From contig DYCJ01000046.1 in the NCBI GenBank assembly GCA_019418195.1, positions 4,727 to 14,115 of the forward strand: 9,389 bases of DNA. Direction: 5' to 3'. The DNA comes from Clostridiales bacterium (lineage in GTDB: Bacteria; Bacillota; Clostridia; Lachnospirales; Lachnospiraceae). The notes under the pieces were generated by a model. That model was given only the letters and a program-made list of their open reading frames with translations, was not told the DNA's origin and did no database searches. Positions within the stretch are counted from its first letter, which is position 1. Every line of letters begins with the position of its first letter. This document shows positions 6,312 to 9,389 of the stretch, piece after piece. The translations under genes and the position numbers were made by a program.

Positions 6312-7421
6312 CTAATTCGACACTATTTTCGACGAGTCAGACGATTCGACCTGGTTCAGCATATTTTCAATAAATATGCCATATCCCATTGTCGAATCCT
6401 GCACGAACACATGTGTCACCGCTCCGATAAGCTTCCCGTTCTGTATGATCGGGCTCCCGCTCATTCCCTGGATGATACCTCCTGTTTTTTCTAGCAATTC
6501 CGGATCTGTAACCTGTATCACGAGTCCTTTATTGATCTCGGATGATGTCATGTCGATATCTGTCACCCTGATATCATATTCTTTTATCTCATTGTCGATA
6601 TAACAGCGGATTTTAGCATCCCCGATTTCAATCTCCTCTTTTGATGCCGTTTCGATGGGAATCTGCTCATCAAAAAGATCATCGATCTTATCAATCGTTC
6701 CGTAAATTCCGGCTTCGGTATTTTTGTCGATGGTGCCAAGAATATTATATTTATTATATATGATGATTCCTTCCATTGTTCCCGGCGAACCGCTGTAACC
6801 TTTTGTAATATCCTGTATGCTCGTCCGGTACACCCTCCCATTATCAATCGTCATGAGCATGTTAGTGTCCGTGTCGCTGATCCCGTGTCCGAGAGCTCCG
6901 AATCTGCTCTGCTCCGTCAGAAACGTGATCGTGCCCAGCCCCTGTACATTGTCGCGAACCCAGATTCCCAGTTTATATTCTCCCGTTTCGCATTCAATAG
7001 GGCTGATCGTCCTGTCCAGCATATCTTCACCCCTGCGCAGTGTGAGGACAACATCGCCGCCGTCGATCTGGCCGACCGCGCTAAGAAGGTCTGCCTTTCC
7101 CGAGATTTCATGATGGTTTACAGCAGTAATGTAATCACCGGATTTAACTACATCCTCTGCAGGCTCGTAATCCTTTCCGTCGATTCCCTCGATCTTCTCT
7201 GTATTTAACACCAAGACACCGTCTGTTTCCATGTAAATACCCACGGGCATTCCTCCGAGGAGGACTGTATCATTCCCGGCTGATGATGTGCTTGCCTCTG
7301 TCTGCCAGAGAGCCTTTTCTTCCTGCAATGTCTGTATTTGATTCCATACAACAACGCCGGAAAGAAACAGAAAAGCCCAAAGTACCTTTTGGCACTTCCG
7401 GTGATTCCGGCTTAATGCCAT
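6312..7421 (-). CDS. spoIVB: SpoIVB serine peptidase (PDZ plus S55), forespore signal for sigma-K activation
   Basis: SpoIVB is made in the forespore and secreted into the intermembrane space, where in Bacillus it cleaves SpoIVFA and so triggers pro-sigma-K processing. This 369-residue protein has a single N-terminal membrane segment (about 12-29, KVLWAFLFLSGVVVWNQI), a PDZ domain (about 55-140, GGMPVGIYM and VKSGDYITAVN) and an S55 peptidase domain. The catalytic triad is visible: His179 in FGALGHG, Asp306 in VTDPELLEKTGG and Ser321 in GMSGSPII. Their spacing equals that of His236, Asp363 and Ser378 in B. subtilis. A second SGSP string occurs at 210-213 in TKGYSGSPG. The ATG at 7421 has AAAGGA 9 nt upstream and directly precedes the membrane segment. 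The frame stays open to 7613, but that region contains the recN terminator, so the longer form is rejected. Many clostridia lack the sigma-K checkpoint partner proteins, so the local role may differ. Confidence 0.96.
   Translation of the reverse strand: MALSRNHRKCQKVLWAFLFLSGVVVWNQIQTLQEEKALWQTEASTSSAGNDTVLLGGMPVGIYMETDGVLVLNTEKIEGIDGKDYEPAEDVVKSGDYITAVNHHEISGKADLLSAVGQIDGGDVVLTLRRGEDMLDRTISPIECETGEYKLGIWVRDNVQGLGTITFLTEQSRFGALGHGISDTDTNMLMTIDNGRVYRTSIQDITKGYSGSPGTMEGIIIYNKYNILGTIDKNTEAGIYGTIDKIDDLFDEQIPIETASKEEIEIGDAKIRCYIDNEIKEYDIRVTDIDMTSSEINKGLVIQVTDPELLEKTGGIIQGMSGSPIIQNGKLIGAVTHVFVQDSTMGYGIFIENMLNQVESSDSSKIVSN
6316..6351 (-). promoter_or_regulatory. Cluster of three Spo0A-box-like sites upstream of spo0A
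   Basis: On the minus strand TGTCGAA (6322-6316) is an exact match to the 0A-box core TGTCGAA. CGTCGAA (6334-6328) and GGTCGAA (6351-6345) each match six of seven bases, all in the same orientation. The exact box is centred about 58 bp before the predicted spo0A start, upstream of the -35. All three lie at the 3' end of spoIVB, the exact box running through its last sense codons up to the stop. The arrangement suggests that Spo0A controls its own gene, as is known in Bacillus and some clostridia; binding here is inferred. Confidence 0.6.
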
Positions 7422-7531
7422 ATTTTCACATCCTTTCCTGACCTGATGTATATGCAAAGCGCCTCTGCATACCTGATCGCGCAATACTTCGCTCAGCTCA
7501 CGGCATAAATCAGACGTATCGCGCAAATCGC
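7422..7531 (-). other. Leader between recN terminator and spoIVB, with repeats
   Basis: This 110-nt stretch should hold the spoIVB promoter. It contains a 9-bp stem with a 3-nt loop and one G-U pair (TATGCAGAG/CTTTGCATA, 7471-7451), two copies of the heptamer acctgat flanking it (plus strand, 7441 and 7471), and two copies of TTGCGCGAT on the minus strand (7526-7518 and 7484-7476). Sigma-G (GHATR, CATNHTA) or sigma-F control is expected for this gene. GTATG (7472-7468) fits a sigma-G -35, but I cannot place a good -10 at normal spacing, so no promoter is called. AAAGGA at 7436-7431 is the spoIVB ribosome binding site. Confidence 0.4.
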
Positions 7532-7568
7532 AAAAAAAGAAACGGATACTCATTGCGTATCCGTTTCT
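7532..7568 (-). terminator. Intrinsic terminator after recN
   Basis: On the minus strand a perfect 12-bp stem (AGAAACGGATAC paired with GTATCCGTTTCT) with a 7-nt loop is followed by a run of T. It starts about 35 nt after the recN stop codon. It should end the argR-recN transcript and isolate spoIVB, which fits forespore-specific expression of the latter. The plus-strand side has no adjacent T-run, so it is probably one-way. Confidence 0.93.
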
Positions 7569-7602
7569 ATTATGTGTGTTTTTTTCTGTTTTCACACTGG
7601 TA

Positions 7603-9279
7603 TTATCTTTCACCCATTGCCAGTTCTTTCATTTCCTTTGCACTTTTCAAAATGGAGTCTGTTACTTTTGACCCTCCAAGTATCCGGGCCAGTTCTCTTA
7701 CGGAAGAATCCTGATCCAGGCGTTCGATCCTTGTTTTTACAGAATTTTGTTCTGCATTTTTTTCGATCAAAAAGTGGACATCGGCGGCAGCAGCGATCTG
7801 TGGCAGATGAGTGATACAGATAACCTGGCGGCTCTTACCGATCAGGTGAAGCTTTTCTCCGACTTTATCAGCCGTAATGCCGGATATTCCTGCATCAATC
7901 TCATCGAAGATCAATGTGGGCGTATCTTCCTCATCGGCAAGCACCGTCTTGATCGCGAGCATGATTCTGGAGAGTTCACCGCCTGATGCAATATCCGCCA
8001 GCGGCCGGAGTGGTTCTCCCGGATTCAGTGCAATATAGAATTCAGCCTCATCCCGTCCGTTTGCACTGCATCGGCCGGTATCTACAAGACGGATTTCAAG
8101 TCTCGTGTCCATGAAATTCAATTCCTGCATCTGCTTTTTGATTTCTTCAGAAAAGATACCGGCATACTGTGCACGTATCTCATGAAGAGTTTCCGACACT
8201 TCATCTGCCTCTGCCTTCGCTTCCTCTAATTTTCTTTCCAGCTCCTGCATAAAAGCGTCATAATCATTCAGCTCTTCTATTCTCTGTTTTTTTCTCTCGC
8301 AGTATGCAAGGATATCACTTACTGTTTTACCATATTTTGCTTTCAGATGATTGATCAGGTTCAGTCTTTCTTCGGCCTCACTGAACTCTTCTTCGGAGAA
8401 TTCAAAGCTTTTGGCATATTCGGAGAGTTCCCGGTTAAAATCATTGAGAAGGCTGTCTGCATCCAAAAGCTGGCTGTAAAGCTGCGAGGCGCTGTCATCA
8501 AAGTCCGAGATTTCCTGAAAGGCCCGGATTGCCCGGCTTAAGCAGTCGCTGGCATTTGCAGATGAGTCCTCAGATGTATACTGATAGGTCCCGGCAATGG
8601 CTTCCGTAACTTTCCTGCTCTCGGTCATCCGGCGGTAAAGCTGTTCCAGCTCGTCATCTTCTCCTTCTGTCAGAGCGGCTTCTTCGATCTCATTCACCTC
8701 AAACTCAGCAAGGGAAAGCTCCCTTCTTTTACTCTCATCATCAAGAGATGCCTCTTCCATCTGTCTTTTGATCTCCTGATAAGTATGATAGGATTCTGTC
8801 ATACGTTCTTTTACAGGAGCTGCCTCTTCTCCCGAAAACAGATCTAAAAGTGCAAGATGATTTTTTCGGTTCAGGAGAGTCTGGTTGTCATGCTGCCCGT
8901 GAATATCGATCAGAAGGGAAGCCGCTTCTCTGAGTGTTCCCATGCTGACAGTTTCTCCGTTGATCCTGCTGATACTTCGTCCTTCCATGAGCCTGCGGCT
9001 CAGAGTGATCATATCATCCTCCGGGACGATGTCCAACGACTTTAATTTATCCCGGATTCTGCCATCCTCGACCGTAAATGTAAGTTCGACAAGACCGCTT
9101 GATGCTCCGTTCCTGAGCATGTCCGCACTATATCTTCCGCCAAGTGCCAGACCGACCGATCCCATAAGGATAGATTTGCCGGCTCCGGTCTCCCCGGTGA
9201 GTATGTTCAGGCCCGGACCGAAATCCACTTCTGTCTCATCGATCAATGCGAGATTTTTTACATGAAGATTCTGTAGCAT
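7603..9279 (-). CDS. recN: DNA repair protein RecN
   Basis: SMC-like ATPase that acts early at DNA double-strand breaks, gathering ends for RecA-dependent repair. The protein has 558 residues, slightly shorter than the roughly 576 of B. subtilis. The N-terminal ATPase half has LHVKNLALIDETEVDF and Walker A GETGAGKSI (29-37), followed by DIHGQHDNQTLL, a RecN hallmark. Long charged helices typical of a coiled coil run from about 150 to 370. The C-terminal half has the ABC signature ASGGELSRIMLAIK (Ser432-Gly433-Gly434), Walker B TLIFDEIDAGISG (Asp459, Glu460) and the switch ITHLPQIAAAAD. The ATG at 9279 lies 3 nt after the argR stop, with AGGA 7 nt upstream, so the two genes are cotranscribed and probably translationally coupled. 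A strong terminator follows. No LexA box can be assessed because the operon start is outside the window. Confidence 0.97.
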   Translation of the reverse strand: MLQNLHVKNLALIDETEVDFGPGLNILTGETGAGKSILMGSVGLALGGRYSADMLRNGASSGLVELTFTVEDGRIRDKLKSLDIVPEDDMITLSRRLMEGRSISRINGETVSMGTLREAASLLIDIHGQHDNQTLLNRKNHLALLDLFSGEEAAPVKERMTESYHTYQEIKRQMEEASLDDESKRRELSLAEFEVNEIEEAALTEGEDDELEQLYRRMTESRKVTEAIAGTYQYTSEDSSANASDCLSRAIRAFQEISDFDDSASQLYSQLLDADSLLNDFNRELSEYAKSFEFSEEEFSEAEERLNLINHLKAKYGKTVSDILAYCERKKQRIEELNDYDAFMQELERKLEEAKAEADEVSETLHEIRAQYAGIFSEEIKKQMQELNFMDTRLEIRLVDTGRCSANGRDEAEFYIALNPGEPLRPLADIASGGELSRIMLAIKTVLADEEDTPTLIFDEIDAGISGITADKVGEKLHLIGKSRQVICITHLPQIAAAADVHFLIEKNAEQNSVKTRIERLDQDSSVRELARILGGSKVTDSILKSAKEMKELAMGER

Positions 9280-9282
9280 AAT

Positions 9283-9389
9283 TTATTCCTGTACTCCTTT
9301 TGAAACGATCCTGCGGATCTTCTCCATAACAATTGATGTATCTTCTGCCGTACGTATCGCGCACATGATCGTATCATCCCCTGCGATGC
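9283..9389 (-). CDS. argR: Arginine repressor ArgR, C-terminal fragment
   Basis: Only the last 34 residues are inside the window; the gene continues past the right edge. The fragment reads IAGDDTIMCAIRTAED and ends KIRRIVSKGVQE. The GDDT motif is the arginine-binding Asp pair of the ArgR/AhrC C-terminal oligomerisation domain, where six subunits bind arginine as corepressor. ArgR controls arginine biosynthesis and catabolism. Its position directly before recN, with a 3-nt gap, is the usual Firmicute order and supports the call despite the short length. Confidence 0.9.
   Translation of the reverse strand, partial: IAGDDTIMCAIRTAEDTSIVMEKIRRIVSKGVQE

Noticed and set aside
6218..6351. Sigma-H promoter for spo0A, as in Bacillus
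   Set aside because: GTCGAAT could match a -10 element, but no AGGA-type -35 lies 12-14 nt upstream; the TTGATT-17-TATAAT promoter explains the gene better.
7422..7613. Extended SpoIVB start at 7613 or 7556, in frame with the called gene
   Set aside because: The extension would run through the recN terminator hairpin, has no good ribosome binding site, and adds residues before the membrane segment that do not resemble SpoIVB. The ATG at 7421 has a clear AAAGGA.

Overview
All genes found in this window lie on the minus strand, so they are read from high to low coordinates. The content points to an anaerobic, endospore-forming member of the Clostridia, most likely a Lachnospiraceae-like gut Firmicute. 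The reasons are the conserved argR-recN-spoIVB-spo0A order, a typical Spo0A and SpoIVB, a clostridial-type cobalamin methionine synthase without a built-in reactivation domain, AGGAG-type ribosome binding sites, and a base composition that looks moderate rather than AT-rich. The family-level assignment is inference from gene order and protein style.

Layout in transcription order. (1) The 3' end of argR (9389-9283) is followed after 3 nt by recN (9279-7603), and the pair ends at a strong intrinsic terminator (7568-7532). (2) A leader with repeats (7531-7422) precedes spoIVB (7421-6312). (3) spo0A (6217-5426) has its own sigma-A-type promoter and three Spo0A-box-like heptamers, two inside the last codons of spoIVB and one overlapping its stop codon. 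(4) glgA (5331-3883) has a good sigma-A-type promoter in the 79-nt gap after spo0A. (5) metF (3850-2981), a separate methionine synthase reactivation gene (2971-2327) and metH (2269 to the left edge, 3' end missing) follow glgA closely, with gaps of 32, 9 and 57 nt. No terminator, riboswitch or convincing promoter is seen between glgA and metF.

How the genes work together. argR and recN are the housekeeping part (arginine control and DNA break repair) that often sits upstream of spoIVB in Firmicutes. SpoIVB is the forespore signalling protease that triggers sigma-K activation, and Spo0A is the master regulator of entry into sporulation. The methionine module is coherent: MetF makes 5-methyl-tetrahydrofolate, MetH moves the methyl group to homocysteine through cobalamin, and the small partner protein should reactivate oxidised cobalamin in MetH. 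GlgA makes glycogen from ADP-glucose; its place between the sporulation and methionine genes is the least obvious part of the layout.

No mobile element, CRISPR array, tRNA or rRNA was found, and there is no gene-free stretch over 300 bases. Most of the window is well-conserved core genome. The points worth a second look are regulatory (Spo0A boxes inside spoIVB, the spoIVB leader, glgA-metF readthrough) and the split MetH system with a cysteine-rich tail on its reactivation partner.
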